This document shows, piece by piece, positions 26,787 through 35,624 of a stretch of 58,169 nucleotides of DNA (position 1 is its first letter; each line of letters starts with the position of its first letter). The notes beneath the pieces were generated by a model. The model made no database searches and had not been told where the DNA came from. It saw only the letters and a program-made list of their open reading frames with translations. A program made the translations under genes and the position numbers. The DNA comes from Lachnospiraceae bacterium. GTDB lineage: Bacteria > Bacillota > Clostridia > Lachnospirales > Lachnospiraceae. The stretch covers positions 1 to 58,169 of the forward strand of contig CAAGFP010000006.1 of NCBI GenBank assembly GCA_900769175.1, read 5' to 3'.

Positions 26787-27713
26787 TTATACATTATCTG
26801 TTTTATAACCGATAATGTAGCGCGGTCTTCCTTTTACTTCTTCATAAATCCGTGCAAGGTAATGTCCGATGACACCAAGACTTACCATGATGCATCCGCC
26901 GATAATTAATAGAAGTAAAATTACAGTTGTAAATCCTTCTACCGCTGTGCCCATGAAATATTTTATCAATGTCTGAATCCCGACAATGAAAGACATAATC
27001 ACAAGAATCACTCCCATCACGGTAACTGCCTGAAGCGGTGCCGTTGTAAAAGAGGTCGTGTTTGAAATGGCATATTTTACCAGGGAAGAAAATGACCATT
27101 TACTCTCTCCCGCAACACGTTCCTGCACATCGAATTCCACGGTCGTAGACTTAAAACCGGCCCAGAAGGAAAGCGCCCGGAAAAATGTATTCTTTTCCGG
27201 AAGCGAAAGCATTACATCCATTACTTTTCTGTCAAGAAGCTTGAAATCCGAAGTTGCATTCATGTCAATTTTCATAAGGGAGCTCATAATTCCATAAAAT
27301 ATTTTGACGAAAAGCTTATGAATCAGACCCTCTTTCCCGCGGCTTGACTTGATTCCTTCAATTACGTCATAGCCCTCCTCCTGCCAGAGGCGGTACATTT
27401 CCACAATCGTTTTCGGTGGGTGCTGCAAATCGCAGTCAATGACCACGCATCCGTCCCCCTTCGCAATTGCCATGCCGGCAAAAATTGCTGCCTCTTTCCC
27501 GAAATTCCTGCTAAACTGAATTCCTTTAATTCTTGAATCCGTCTTTGACATTGCATCTACAAGTTCAAAGGTTTTATCTTTCGAGCCATCGCTGATAAAC
27601 AGCAATTCATATTCAATGCCCGCTTCCCCCAACACCTGCTGCAGTGTCTGCGCCGTACGCTCAATATTGGATTCCTCATTATAGGAAGGAATAATCACTG
27701 ATAATTTACTCAT
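26787..27713 (-). CDS. DPM1/GtrB-like polyprenyl-phosphate glycosyltransferase
   Basis: A 308-residue GT2 enzyme with KLSVIIPSYNEESNIE, LLFISDGSKDKT, QFSRNFGKEAAIFAG and the VIDCDLQHPP metal site, then two C-terminal helices (about 229-251 and 263-286) and RPRYIIG at the end. This is the GtrB/bactoprenol glucosyl transferase plan. A TTG is open five codons upstream, but the ATG at 27713 with AGGA six bases before it is preferred. It sits directly after a GtrII-type gene, so the two probably form one donor/transferase module. Confidence 0.9.
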   Translation of the reverse strand: MSKLSVIIPSYNEESNIERTAQTLQQVLGEAGIEYELLFISDGSKDKTFELVDAMSKTDSRIKGIQFSRNFGKEAAIFAGMAIAKGDGCVVIDCDLQHPPKTIVEMYRLWQEEGYDVIEGIKSSRGKEGLIHKLFVKIFYGIMSSLMKIDMNATSDFKLLDRKVMDVMLSLPEKNTFFRALSFWAGFKSTTVEFDVQERVAGESKWSFSSLVKYAISNTTSFTTAPLQAVTVMGVILVIMSFIVGIQTLIKYFMGTAVEGFTTVILLLLIIGGCIMVSLGVIGHYLARIYEEVKGRPRYIIGYKTDNV

Positions 27714-27750
27714 CTGTTTTCCTCTCAATACTGCTCCGTTTTAACTCAAT

Positions 27751-29301
27751 CTACTCCGTTTTGATATATAAAATACCATCTACAACCTTCATACTGTTTG
27801 CTGCCGGGAATGCATCCAGCGCCTGATACTCGGGTGAATTATAAATTTCAACCAGACGGTTTCCGCTTACGGGATAAATCACAACATTCAGGTAATGTCT
27901 CATAAATCCGGCATACTGGATTCCGTTATTCAAAAGAATACTTCCGTTTGCACCCGAAATCCGTTCCGTATACGGCGTGGTAATATCGGTATCCGGATAG
28001 TTCTCTTCATTTACAACCCCAATCATTGCCACTTCCATTAACGGCTGATAGCCTTCTGTCTGCTCCATACGGTCTAACAGTCTGAGGCAGTAAGCATAGG
28101 TTTTTTCATAACGCTCGTTCATATTAAAATATGCAACATTATCACAGATTGCAAAATGAAACGACAAAGCTGCAATTAACAGAAAGCCCGCCTGTGAAAT
28201 GATATATAAAGAGCTGACTTTCCCTTTTTTTTCATCCTTCCATTCGTAATTCTTCTCATAAATCCGGTCAAAGAGCACCACGCAGATCATCGGAAAAATA
28301 ACCCATTGCATTCTCATCAAAAGATGATAGTTTACTTCGCCGGACATCAATAAGACAATGTTGCAGCAAAACGGAGTGACCAGAAAAACTGCCGCCAGAA
28401 TCAGAAGCCGGTACCAGTCTTTATAGGTCTTTTTCTGAATCAGAAGAACCACAAACAAAAGTGTTGAAACCAGCACTAATAATAGCACAAGGACCGTTGA
28501 AAATCCACTATTCATAAAGATCCGGCCTTTCAGTGCAAATGCTGCGAAGTCGTAATACATTTTATAAATCCGTTCCGGAATCGCGGATAACGAAATGCTT
28601 CCCATTTCATTAAGCCCCTGATAGGTATCCAGTTCCTTTCCCGAAACGGCAAGACAGATTTGTAATATCACATAATATAAAACACCGCCGATGCCTCCCA
28701 TCGCCAGATATTTTACCCCTGCAATCCATGTTTTTTTCAATGTTTCCCGGTTGATTACCATCTCCATAATTGCAAACAGACAAAGAAGAACAGTCATTGC
28801 AAGGTAGGCCTGATAGATGCCCAGGCTAAACGCAAGCAATACCCCGCCCGGAAGGAAGCCCCATTTATATTTCTTTGTAAGAAGCGGCGCAAGAATCGCA
28901 AGAATGACCGCAATCATATATCCATCCATCGTATATAAATAGGCTGCCGTGGAGGTAACCGCCGGGAAGGTTACAAGGAGTGCCGGAATGAGAATTCTTC
29001 CGATTCGGGTTTTCACTTCCAAAAAACGTGTCAGCAAAACCGCAGCAACTGAAAGATACAAAACGGACAACACACCGATTATCCAGTTTAAATCATAGTA
29101 GGAAGAAATAGCGCAGGCCGGCATCAAAAACCATCTTCCGCTTGTAACCATATTCTGGTTGAAATGGAAATTGGTCATGGCATCCGAATTCGGGAATTTA
29201 TTCACAAACACATACATGTGTGTGAGAAATCCCACAATCAATGCTGAGAAAAAAGGAAGTGAATATTCTGTTTTTTTCAATCGTTTCCAAATCTTTTCCA
29301 T
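27751..29301 (-). CDS. GtrII-like membrane glucosyltransferase
   Basis: A 516-residue polytopic protein with about eleven helices and an outer C-terminal domain. The first loop (PNSDAMTNFHFNQNMVTSGRW) and the segment LYTMDGYMIAVILAILAPLL resemble the GtrII family that glucosylates O-antigen from undecaprenyl-phosphate glucose. It is a clear paralogue of 40213-41799: both share NMNERYEKTYA-CLRL-DR-EQ and a C-terminal PEY plus DG/NG-W or LYIK ending. The frame starts with TTG at 29310; the ATG at 29301 is preferred. It is flanked on both sides by DPM1/GtrB-like genes. Confidence 0.78.
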   Translation of the reverse strand: MEKIWKRLKKTEYSLPFFSALIVGFLTHMYVFVNKFPNSDAMTNFHFNQNMVTSGRWFLMPACAISSYYDLNWIIGVLSVLYLSVAAVLLTRFLEVKTRIGRILIPALLVTFPAVTSTAAYLYTMDGYMIAVILAILAPLLTKKYKWGFLPGGVLLAFSLGIYQAYLAMTVLLCLFAIMEMVINRETLKKTWIAGVKYLAMGGIGGVLYYVILQICLAVSGKELDTYQGLNEMGSISLSAIPERIYKMYYDFAAFALKGRIFMNSGFSTVLVLLLVLVSTLLFVVLLIQKKTYKDWYRLLILAAVFLVTPFCCNIVLLMSGEVNYHLLMRMQWVIFPMICVVLFDRIYEKNYEWKDEKKGKVSSLYIISQAGFLLIAALSFHFAICDNVAYFNMNERYEKTYAYCLRLLDRMEQTEGYQPLMEVAMIGVVNEENYPDTDITTPYTERISGANGSILLNNGIQYAGFMRHYLNVVIYPVSGNRLVEIYNSPEYQALDAFPAANSMKVVDGILYIKTE

Positions 29302-29450
29302 TTTTGTCAAGTCGTATGGGAATGGCTTTTATGCAAATTCCTTTACGAGTTTCCTTTCCTTTAGGTAATCGTTTTATCTCATTTCGGAATTGTGTTCCGG
29401 CCGGATCTGTATGTCGGTTGCAGGCGCAAGAATCAATTCCAAAATGGGAA

Positions 29451-30377
29451 TTATTTTTTCTCGCGCAGTATATAAACCGGTCGGCCTTTTATTTCAAGAT
29501 AAGCCTTTGCAATATATAAACCGATAAGCCCGGAACAGAATAACTGCATTCCGGCAAAAAAGGTAATCATACATGCCAGTGACGGCCAGCCGCTTACCGG
29601 ATCTCCGAAAACCAGCGCACGTATAAAGAGCACACAAACCGCTATAAACGCAACCGCGCAGAAAAACAATCCGATTGCCGAGGACCAGATCAAAGGTGCG
29701 GTGGAAAAAGCAACCATTCCTTCAATGGAATAACGGAATAAAGAAAAGAATGACCACTTGGTTTTCCCGGCAACACGTTTTCGATTCTCAAACGGAAGCC
29801 ACTTCGTATGAAATCCGACCCAGCCGAAAATTCCTTTCGAAAAGCGGTTATATTCTCCCATGGATACAATGGCGTCCACCATGGTTCGCTTCATAAACCG
29901 GAAATCCCTGGCTCCGTCCACCATGTCAATTTTTGTCATCACTTTCATGATTTTATAGAATAATTTCGCAAACAAAGAGCGGATTGGCGGCTCTCCCTTA
30001 CGGTTCACCCTTCTGGTTGCCACACAGTCATATCCCTCTGTTTTCACAGCCTCATACATCTGTGGTATCAGCTCGGGAGGGTCCTGTAAATCTGCATCCA
30101 TAATGACAACATAATCTCCCGCCGCATTGGAAAGACCGGCATACATGGCCGCTTCCTTCCCGAAATTTCTCGAAAAAGAAAGATAATGTACTTTGTCATC
30201 CTTTTCTGAAAGCGCGCGCAGAATATCAATGGTAGAATCCGTACTGCCGTCATCTACAAACAGATACTCAAATTCGAGTTCCTTCATATCTTTTATTACA
30301 TTTTCCATTGCTTCATAGAATAAAGGAAGCGCTTCCTGTTCATTAAAGCATGGAACAACGACGGAACATTTCTCCAT
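29451..30377 (-). CDS. DPM1/GtrB-like polyprenyl-phosphate glycosyltransferase
   Basis: A 308-residue GT2 protein with CSVVVPCFNEQEALPLF, YLFVDDGSTDST, SFSRNFGKEAAMYAG and MDADLQDPPELI, and two C-terminal helices. It is a paralogue of 26787-27713, with the shared NFGKEAA and DLQ-PP core, and is likewise next to the GtrII gene. It should load a sugar on undecaprenyl phosphate. The ribosome site is poor. The 62-base gap to the upstream gene shows nothing notable. Confidence 0.9.
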   Translation of the reverse strand: MEKCSVVVPCFNEQEALPLFYEAMENVIKDMKELEFEYLFVDDGSTDSTIDILRALSEKDDKVHYLSFSRNFGKEAAMYAGLSNAAGDYVVIMDADLQDPPELIPQMYEAVKTEGYDCVATRRVNRKGEPPIRSLFAKLFYKIMKVMTKIDMVDGARDFRFMKRTMVDAIVSMGEYNRFSKGIFGWVGFHTKWLPFENRKRVAGKTKWSFFSLFRYSIEGMVAFSTAPLIWSSAIGLFFCAVAFIAVCVLFIRALVFGDPVSGWPSLACMITFFAGMQLFCSGLIGLYIAKAYLEIKGRPVYILREKK

Positions 30378-30439
30378 ATAATTTCATTTTATTCAATCCG
30401 AAAAACAGATTGAACATTTCCTTTCTCGATGATTATCAC

Positions 30440-31519
30440 TTATTTCTCATTCAGCCGCTCATTCTGTCTGTGAATCATCGGGTCTTCATATCGATCCATG
30501 AAATCCGGACCTAAGCGGATGGTTTCGTCCGCAAATTCAATTGCTTTCATTTCCGTTAAGACGCCGATACACTTTGTGAAATGAACCTCTTTAAAGAAGT
30601 TTAACATTTCCATTGGCATGGTCGCATCAAACTGGGGATATTCCGAAAACTTTTCCCGGTAATTCAGGGAATCCCTCGGATGCGGTTTCAGGAACACCTG
30701 CGCATCTTTGCCGTATTCTGCAATGATATCGCGAAAAATTTGTTCGCGGATGTCTAAGGTACACAACGGATCCGTTAAAATCAATACCTTTTCTCTGAAG
30801 TTTTTCCCTTCCTCAATCTTTTTCTTCAAGCCGTCCATGTCCCGTACAAACATCCGAAGAAGCAGTTCTTTATCCTCATTTGTCAGCCTGTCATATAATG
30901 CTTTTCTGCTGACTTCCACATAATACGGACACGGATTTGCGATTGCGGAAATGTCATTTACTTCCATGTCGATACAATATTTTCCATAACCGTTTGAAAC
31001 AAAAATCAGATTCCATTTCTTGGACAGTTTTGCCTTTAATTCGAAGTGTCCCCTGTTTTCAAAACGGGCCTGGTCATAATTTTTCAGACAGTTTAATCCG
31101 TCTTCCAATGCATGGTATCGGATATGTTTCTGATTCAGATAATAGCCAATCGGATCGGAATCACAGAATACATAAATATCTTTGTATTCTTTGAAATTAA
31201 CCGGGATGAAGGGAGCCTCTAACTTCGCATATTTTTTGGTAAAGCGCATCCTTGCAAACATATTAAACACAATATTGCCTTTGTCTTCGCGAAGGCGTGC
31301 AAGCTCCGGAAATTCGGTTTCCTCTTTCTCGTCGAATTCGATTACTTCTTCAAAAAAACCGGTCTTTCTCATCCGCTCCGGCAGGTTCTCGAAATCCGTG
31401 GACATTTTACTCAATACAATGGTTGCCTGTCCCTGAATTTCTTCCGGCAGTGCCAGTTCTTTCAGCATTGTCACATAGGCGTGATAATAGGTGTGACAAA
31501 CATAGATTCTTTCTTTCAT
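30440..31519 (-). CDS. GT52/polysialyltransferase-like glycosyltransferase
   Basis: A 359-residue soluble GT-B-like protein. Two motifs of bacterial sialyltransferases are visible: the acidic Glu-Asp-Gly in HALEDGLNC (139-141) and the His-Pro in FLKPHPRD (280-281), with a later Ser/Thr-rich stretch replaced by GVLTEMKAIEFA. The start YVCHTYYHAYVTML is also usual in this superfamily. No CMP-sialic acid genes are present, so the donor may be another CMP- or UDP-sugar. The ATG overlaps the upstream stop (ATGA). Confidence 0.7.
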   Translation of the reverse strand: MKERIYVCHTYYHAYVTMLKELALPEEIQGQATIVLSKMSTDFENLPERMRKTGFFEEVIEFDEKEETEFPELARLREDKGNIVFNMFARMRFTKKYAKLEAPFIPVNFKEYKDIYVFCDSDPIGYYLNQKHIRYHALEDGLNCLKNYDQARFENRGHFELKAKLSKKWNLIFVSNGYGKYCIDMEVNDISAIANPCPYYVEVSRKALYDRLTNEDKELLLRMFVRDMDGLKKKIEEGKNFREKVLILTDPLCTLDIREQIFRDIIAEYGKDAQVFLKPHPRDSLNYREKFSEYPQFDATMPMEMLNFFKEVHFTKCIGVLTEMKAIEFADETIRLGPDFMDRYEDPMIHRQNERLNEK

Positions 31520-32820
31520 TTCATAAAACCTGTTTCTTTCCTGTTTCGCTTATAAATCTCTTCATAAATTTCCATCAGACGATTGTAATTTGTATCCGGA
31601 TCATGCGTTTTTTGAGCTCTTTGCCGGGCATTTTCTTCTCTTTTCGTTCTTCCCTTTGCCAAATCCGTCTCCTCAAATGCGCGAATAACAGACTCTGCCA
31701 GTTTTTCCGGGCTTGAATCCGAATAACAATAGCCTTCCTGCCTAGAAATCATACTTTCGACACCGCCAACAAACGACGCCACACAGGGCATTCCAAGCAA
31801 CATTGCTTCCCCTAATGCGTTCGGCGAATTTTCAAGCACGGAGCAGAGAACAAACACATGGCTTTTTAAAAACTGTTCCTTCATTTTATCAGCGGACAGG
31901 CTTCCGCAAAAAGTTACAATTCCGGATAAATCATTCTTTTGAATCAATTCCTTTAAGTATTTCCCATATTCTGAAATCAAAATACTTTTCTTTAAATTGT
32001 GAAATCCAACAATATCATTACCGGCTACCGATACGGTTACATCCGGATATTTCTCACGGATAAGCGGCAGGGCTCTTAACATATAATGAAACCCTTTAAT
32101 CGGATAATCTCCCTGACTTACAAAAATGGAATGTTTTTTGCATGCTGCATAATCCCAGTCCGAATGATAGAAATTACTGCGTAAGGTTTCATTCATCGGG
32201 TAATAACGTGCATCTGCATGAAACATATTTGTTGCCATTTCATCCCATTTCGTACGTCCGGTGATATTCTTACAACCCCTGATTGCCTCAATTTCATATT
32301 CACCGCGGCGCTCAAACTTTCTTTGCTGTTCGATTATGGAGTCCTTTTTGAGGCAGTCTCTGAAAGTCGCCTTTTTGACGATTTTTTCCGGAATTCCTTC
32401 CAGATACCCTTTCGCATAAAGGCTGCAAAGGCCCTGAATTCCGATTAAAATCTGCTCCGGCTTCCCGAAGGCTCTTACCATGGCAAGCGTATGCGGATAT
32501 TCCGTTCCGAAAATATGGACAATATCCGGATGAAAATCTAATAAAATGCCTTTCATTTTCTCTTCCAGAGTTTTTTCATACACCTCCGGATGTTTTGGAT
32601 TCTCATAGAATCCGTATGCCCAGACACCGGGATAATGCTCGCTGAATTCCTCCGATTCCGCAGCCACCGGGAAGCATACCCCAAACTCAATCTCCTGCGC
32701 TTTTTCAGAAAGAACACGTTCAGAAATTCCGGCAAGCCATCCTTCCTTATTTCCGGTTTCAATTCCCCGTTTTTTTGCAACCGCCGGAATACATTTATTA
32801 CAAAGCCATAAAATTCGCAT
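31516..32820 (-). CDS. Glycosyltransferase family 4 (GT-B fold)
   Basis: A 434-residue GT-B enzyme. The N-terminus is RILWLCNKCIPAVAK, the donor domain begins near HSIFVSQGDYPIKGFHYMLRALPL, and the signature ENSPNALGEAMLLGMPCVAS (E-x7-E) lies near residues 343-362. It is a retaining glycosyltransferase of unknown sugar specificity. AAAGGACGAAGA precedes the ATG, and the gene is coupled to the GT52-like gene downstream. Confidence 0.87.
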   Translation of the reverse strand: MRILWLCNKCIPAVAKKRGIETGNKEGWLAGISERVLSEKAQEIEFGVCFPVAAESEEFSEHYPGVWAYGFYENPKHPEVYEKTLEEKMKGILLDFHPDIVHIFGTEYPHTLAMVRAFGKPEQILIGIQGLCSLYAKGYLEGIPEKIVKKATFRDCLKKDSIIEQQRKFERRGEYEIEAIRGCKNITGRTKWDEMATNMFHADARYYPMNETLRSNFYHSDWDYAACKKHSIFVSQGDYPIKGFHYMLRALPLIREKYPDVTVSVAGNDIVGFHNLKKSILISEYGKYLKELIQKNDLSGIVTFCGSLSADKMKEQFLKSHVFVLCSVLENSPNALGEAMLLGMPCVASFVGGVESMISRQEGYCYSDSSPEKLAESVIRAFEETDLAKGRTKREENARQRAQKTHDPDTNYNRLMEIYEEIYKRNRKETGFMK

Positions 32821-32854
32821 TCTTCGTCCTTTCTGCTTCTATCAAATAATATAT

Positions 32855-33634
32855 TTATCTGAGCTTCTTCTTTATACTCTGATACAGTTTTGAAAAAATA
32901 CTCTTCTCCGAAATATAACTTCGAAGCGGAGCAAGCGTGAAAAATAAATACATTTTATTCTTGCGAATCACACTTGCAGGCATATACTTTTTAACAATTG
33001 CCTGATGTTCTTCTTTGTTACATTTTTGATTTTTCTTATTTTCCGAAAAACCGCCGCCTTCATATTTTGCAACGACAAAGCCGGTGTAGGCAGGCTTTAA
33101 TTCATTCTGATAACACTGCCGCAAAAAGAAATCATAGTCTGCCCGAATCCGGTATGTCAAATCGAACCGGTCATTATCATATAACGAACGGGCGAAAAAA
33201 CAGGACTGATGGCATGGAACATTACAATACAAAACACGGTCCGTGATTTCTTTCGCACTGTACTGAATTGTTTGCGACTGTTCCCAGAACGTATCCCCGT
33301 AATAGATTCCCCTTCCGGGCGTTCGTTCAATAAATTCCGCCATATTTTTTAACACATCTTCGTCGGCGAAATAATCTCCGCAGTTCATAAAACAGATGTA
33401 ATCACCCGATGCAAGTTCTACCGCACGGTTCATGGCATCATAGATTCCTTTGTCTTTTTCCGAAATAAGTTTAATTTTATCGCTTTTGGGAAGCATTTGT
33501 AAGGAATCATCGCTTGATAATCCATCCTTAATTATGATTTCATAATCATCATAGGTTTGCTTTAATATGTCCGTAACCGTTTCCTTAAGTTTTTCCTTTG
33601 CATTAAATGTTACGGTAATTACTGAAAATTTCAT
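32855..33634 (-). CDS. Glycosyltransferase family 2 (WcaA-type)
   Basis: A 259-residue GT-A enzyme with SVITVTFNAKEKLKETV, IIKDGLSSDDS and YICFMNCGDYF in the place of the DxD region. Proteins of this type (KDG(x)S-(x)D) are common in capsule and O-antigen loci. It is soluble and probably membrane-associated by charge, with a very basic C-terminus (YQSIKKKLR). It follows the EpsG-like gene after 11 bases. Confidence 0.87.
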   Translation of the reverse strand: MKFSVITVTFNAKEKLKETVTDILKQTYDDYEIIIKDGLSSDDSLQMLPKSDKIKLISEKDKGIYDAMNRAVELASGDYICFMNCGDYFADEDVLKNMAEFIERTPGRGIYYGDTFWEQSQTIQYSAKEITDRVLYCNVPCHQSCFFARSLYDNDRFDLTYRIRADYDFFLRQCYQNELKPAYTGFVVAKYEGGGFSENKKNQKCNKEEHQAIVKKYMPASVIRKNKMYLFFTLAPLRSYISEKSIFSKLYQSIKKKLR

Positions 33635-33645
33635 CTATCCGGTCC

Positions 33646-34737
33646 TCAGTTCAATATCCAGTTCAAATAAGGTACTATCCTTGTTCCGTCGTCCATGCAG
33701 CTTCTTAAAAACAGCGCAAAATATCCGATACCGGCAATCACAACCCCCGCCGTCAGAAGATTGCGAAGCCATTTCTTTTCAATCGTTTCAAGCACGGCAG
33801 GAATCAGAAGAATCTGATATATGTTCAAAAAAAAGCCGATTCTTGAAACCACCGGAATGAAGGAACAGCATGCATATACAACCAGTGCTTCTACGGAAAG
33901 GTTGAAATAAAACATGTTTTTCCGATTTCCCTTCAGGGCTTTTTTATAAAATATCAACGCGAAGGCGAGCACTCCGATACATCTTGCAATCTGAATGATG
34001 CTGGTTTCTCCGGTATCGTATACGGAATTTTCGTAGAACGGATAAAATAAAAAAATAATCCTGCGATACAGATTCGGCAAAAAAATCAGGGATGCAACAA
34101 ATGCACTGACAATCGGAATCATCCATTTCTTCCAGCGTATCAATGCCAGAGGATAGGCCAAAAGTACGAAAAGCACTGCCATATGCATGGTCGATGCAAG
34201 TAAAATACAAAGCACAAATTTATCATATTGCTTATCAAGCAGGTATTTTACAGAATAAAATGCAATTGCAAGCACCAGATAATAACGAATGGAATTGAAA
34301 GAGGAAAGATAATATCCAAACGTCATAAAAAGGAAAAATGCCATCGCAAATTGGTCCGTATTCTCATATATCCCTTTTAAGAAAAACAAAATGGTCGAAA
34401 AAGCGATAATTGCAAAAATAATAATGTAATTTCCTTCTCCGAAAATCCATTGGCAGAGCCGAACCAGAAGGTTGAATCCAAACTCGGTCGAAACATGACG
34501 GTTTTGTGCAATCAAGCTAAAAATGGAAGTATATTCCCAATAGTCATGACCGATTGCAATACGCAGAGCCGACACTAAAAACAGCAGGAAAAAAATGGCA
34601 GAAACAAAGGCAATATTCCATAACTCTCCCTTTGTGCGATAAGCTCTGTCTTCAATCAGACCTTTTACTTTATTCTTTTTTTGAACAAACAATGCCATTG
34701 TACAGGCTAAAATGGCAAGAATAATATAAATTGTCAT
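33646..34737 (-). CDS. EpsG family membrane protein (Wzy-type polymerase)
   Basis: A 363-residue protein with about ten helices. It carries the EpsG pattern: RIAIGHDYWEYTSIF in the first outer loop, FGFNLLVRLCQWIFGEGNYIIIF, and FNSIRYYLVLAIAFYSVKYL near the middle. EpsG-like proteins polymerise exopolysaccharide repeat units. This is the second polymerase candidate in the window, matching the second initiating transferase at 36981-38381. The ribosome site is weak (GTAGAG). Confidence 0.84.
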   Translation of the reverse strand: MTIYIILAILACTMALFVQKKNKVKGLIEDRAYRTKGELWNIAFVSAIFFLLFLVSALRIAIGHDYWEYTSIFSLIAQNRHVSTEFGFNLLVRLCQWIFGEGNYIIIFAIIAFSTILFFLKGIYENTDQFAMAFFLFMTFGYYLSSFNSIRYYLVLAIAFYSVKYLLDKQYDKFVLCILLASTMHMAVLFVLLAYPLALIRWKKWMIPIVSAFVASLIFLPNLYRRIIFLFYPFYENSVYDTGETSIIQIARCIGVLAFALIFYKKALKGNRKNMFYFNLSVEALVVYACCSFIPVVSRIGFFLNIYQILLIPAVLETIEKKWLRNLLTAGVVIAGIGYFALFLRSCMDDGTRIVPYLNWILN

Positions 34738-34746
34738 CTCTACAGT

Positions 34747-34818
34747 CTTTCTTTCCTACTCCCGGTCGAAATTTACTTCCCATAGTCGGTTCTAATCTAT
34801 TTTCCACGCTCGGATTCC
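34747..34818. repeat. Degenerate tandem repeat, 24-bp unit, three copies
   Basis: Three 24-base units at 34747-34770, 34771-34794 and 34795-34818 share about 14-15 of 24 bases (CCGA, then GGGAA or GGAAA, then TAAAT on the minus strand). They lie between the stop of the GT2 gene at 34833 and the EpsG gene. The degree of decay makes this less certain than the arrays near 20.8 and 22.7 kb. Confidence 0.5.
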
Positions 34819-34832
34819 CCATATCAGTAGCC

Positions 34833-35624
34833 TTACAGTTTCTTCATTTCGGAATTTCCGCATTTTATCCCGGAGAAAATCAATTTACAGGCCTTTTTTC
34901 TGTTAATCTCTCCCTGAAACATTTCCTTTTTGGTTATAAGAAAACGAAGCGCCCAGATTCCGGCAAATTCACGATATAAATAAGCAAATAAAACGCCGCG
35001 GTCAAAAAAGAACTTTTCGGTAAAACCATGAAACCATGTCGATTCCCTTGCTTCTTCCTTCCCGATTAAAACCGGTGTCGCATATAGTTTCAAGCCGGCA
35101 CGTAAGCAGTCCATCAAAAATAACGAATCTTCTCCGTTGCTGTATTTCGCGCCTCCGCCAAAAAGTTCGGAATATTTTACTCTAGCTCTTTCAAGCGATA
35201 ACCGCCTTGCAGCAATGCTGTAAGCAGGATATCTTCCGCAATTAAGCTTCGTCACCTTATGAAACGCATCATTCCAATATGTTTTCCGCTCCGGACAGAC
35301 ATCCACATTAAATAATAAAATATCTGCTTCGGGATGTTTGTTAAATTCCTCTTCCACCTTCGACTCATAACCGTCGTAATAGACAATATCCTCATCCGAA
35401 AACAGAATAATTTCATCCGTTGCTTTCGATAATGCAAGATTCCGGCTCTTTCCGACTCCGCGCTCACGATTTTCGAATAAATGAACAATTGCACCAGAAG
35501 GATGCGTGATGGTTTTGACTGTTTCCCGGTCACATTGATGAACCATAACTGCATTTGTGCTTAAATTCATATGTTTTATCAGACTTTGCGGATCGCAGTT
35601 TAACGCTGAAATTAAAAGTTCCAT
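34833..35624 (-). CDS. Glycosyltransferase family 2-like protein
   Basis: A 263-residue protein. ERGVGKSRNLALSKATDEIILFSDEDIVYYDGYE corresponds to the GT2 donor region with an Asp-Glu-Asp in place of DxD. The usual N-terminal strand (ELLISALN) is shortened. GGGAKYSNGEDSLFLMDCLRAG resembles the ED acceptor-site motif of GT2 enzymes. It starts on the stop of the Wzz-like gene (TAATG), with GGAGAG upstream, so it is coupled to it. Confidence 0.76.
   Translation of the reverse strand: MELLISALNCDPQSLIKHMNLSTNAVMVHQCDRETVKTITHPSGAIVHLFENRERGVGKSRNLALSKATDEIILFSDEDIVYYDGYESKVEEEFNKHPEADILLFNVDVCPERKTYWNDAFHKVTKLNCGRYPAYSIAARRLSLERARVKYSELFGGGAKYSNGEDSLFLMDCLRAGLKLYATPVLIGKEEARESTWFHGFTEKFFFDRGVLFAYLYREFAGIWALRFLITKKEMFQGEINRKKACKLIFSGIKCGNSEMKKL

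Noticed and set aside
29311..29450. Hairpin AATTCC/GGAATT after a DPM1-like gene as a terminator
   Set aside because: The stem is only six pairs and has no T-run on the minus strand.
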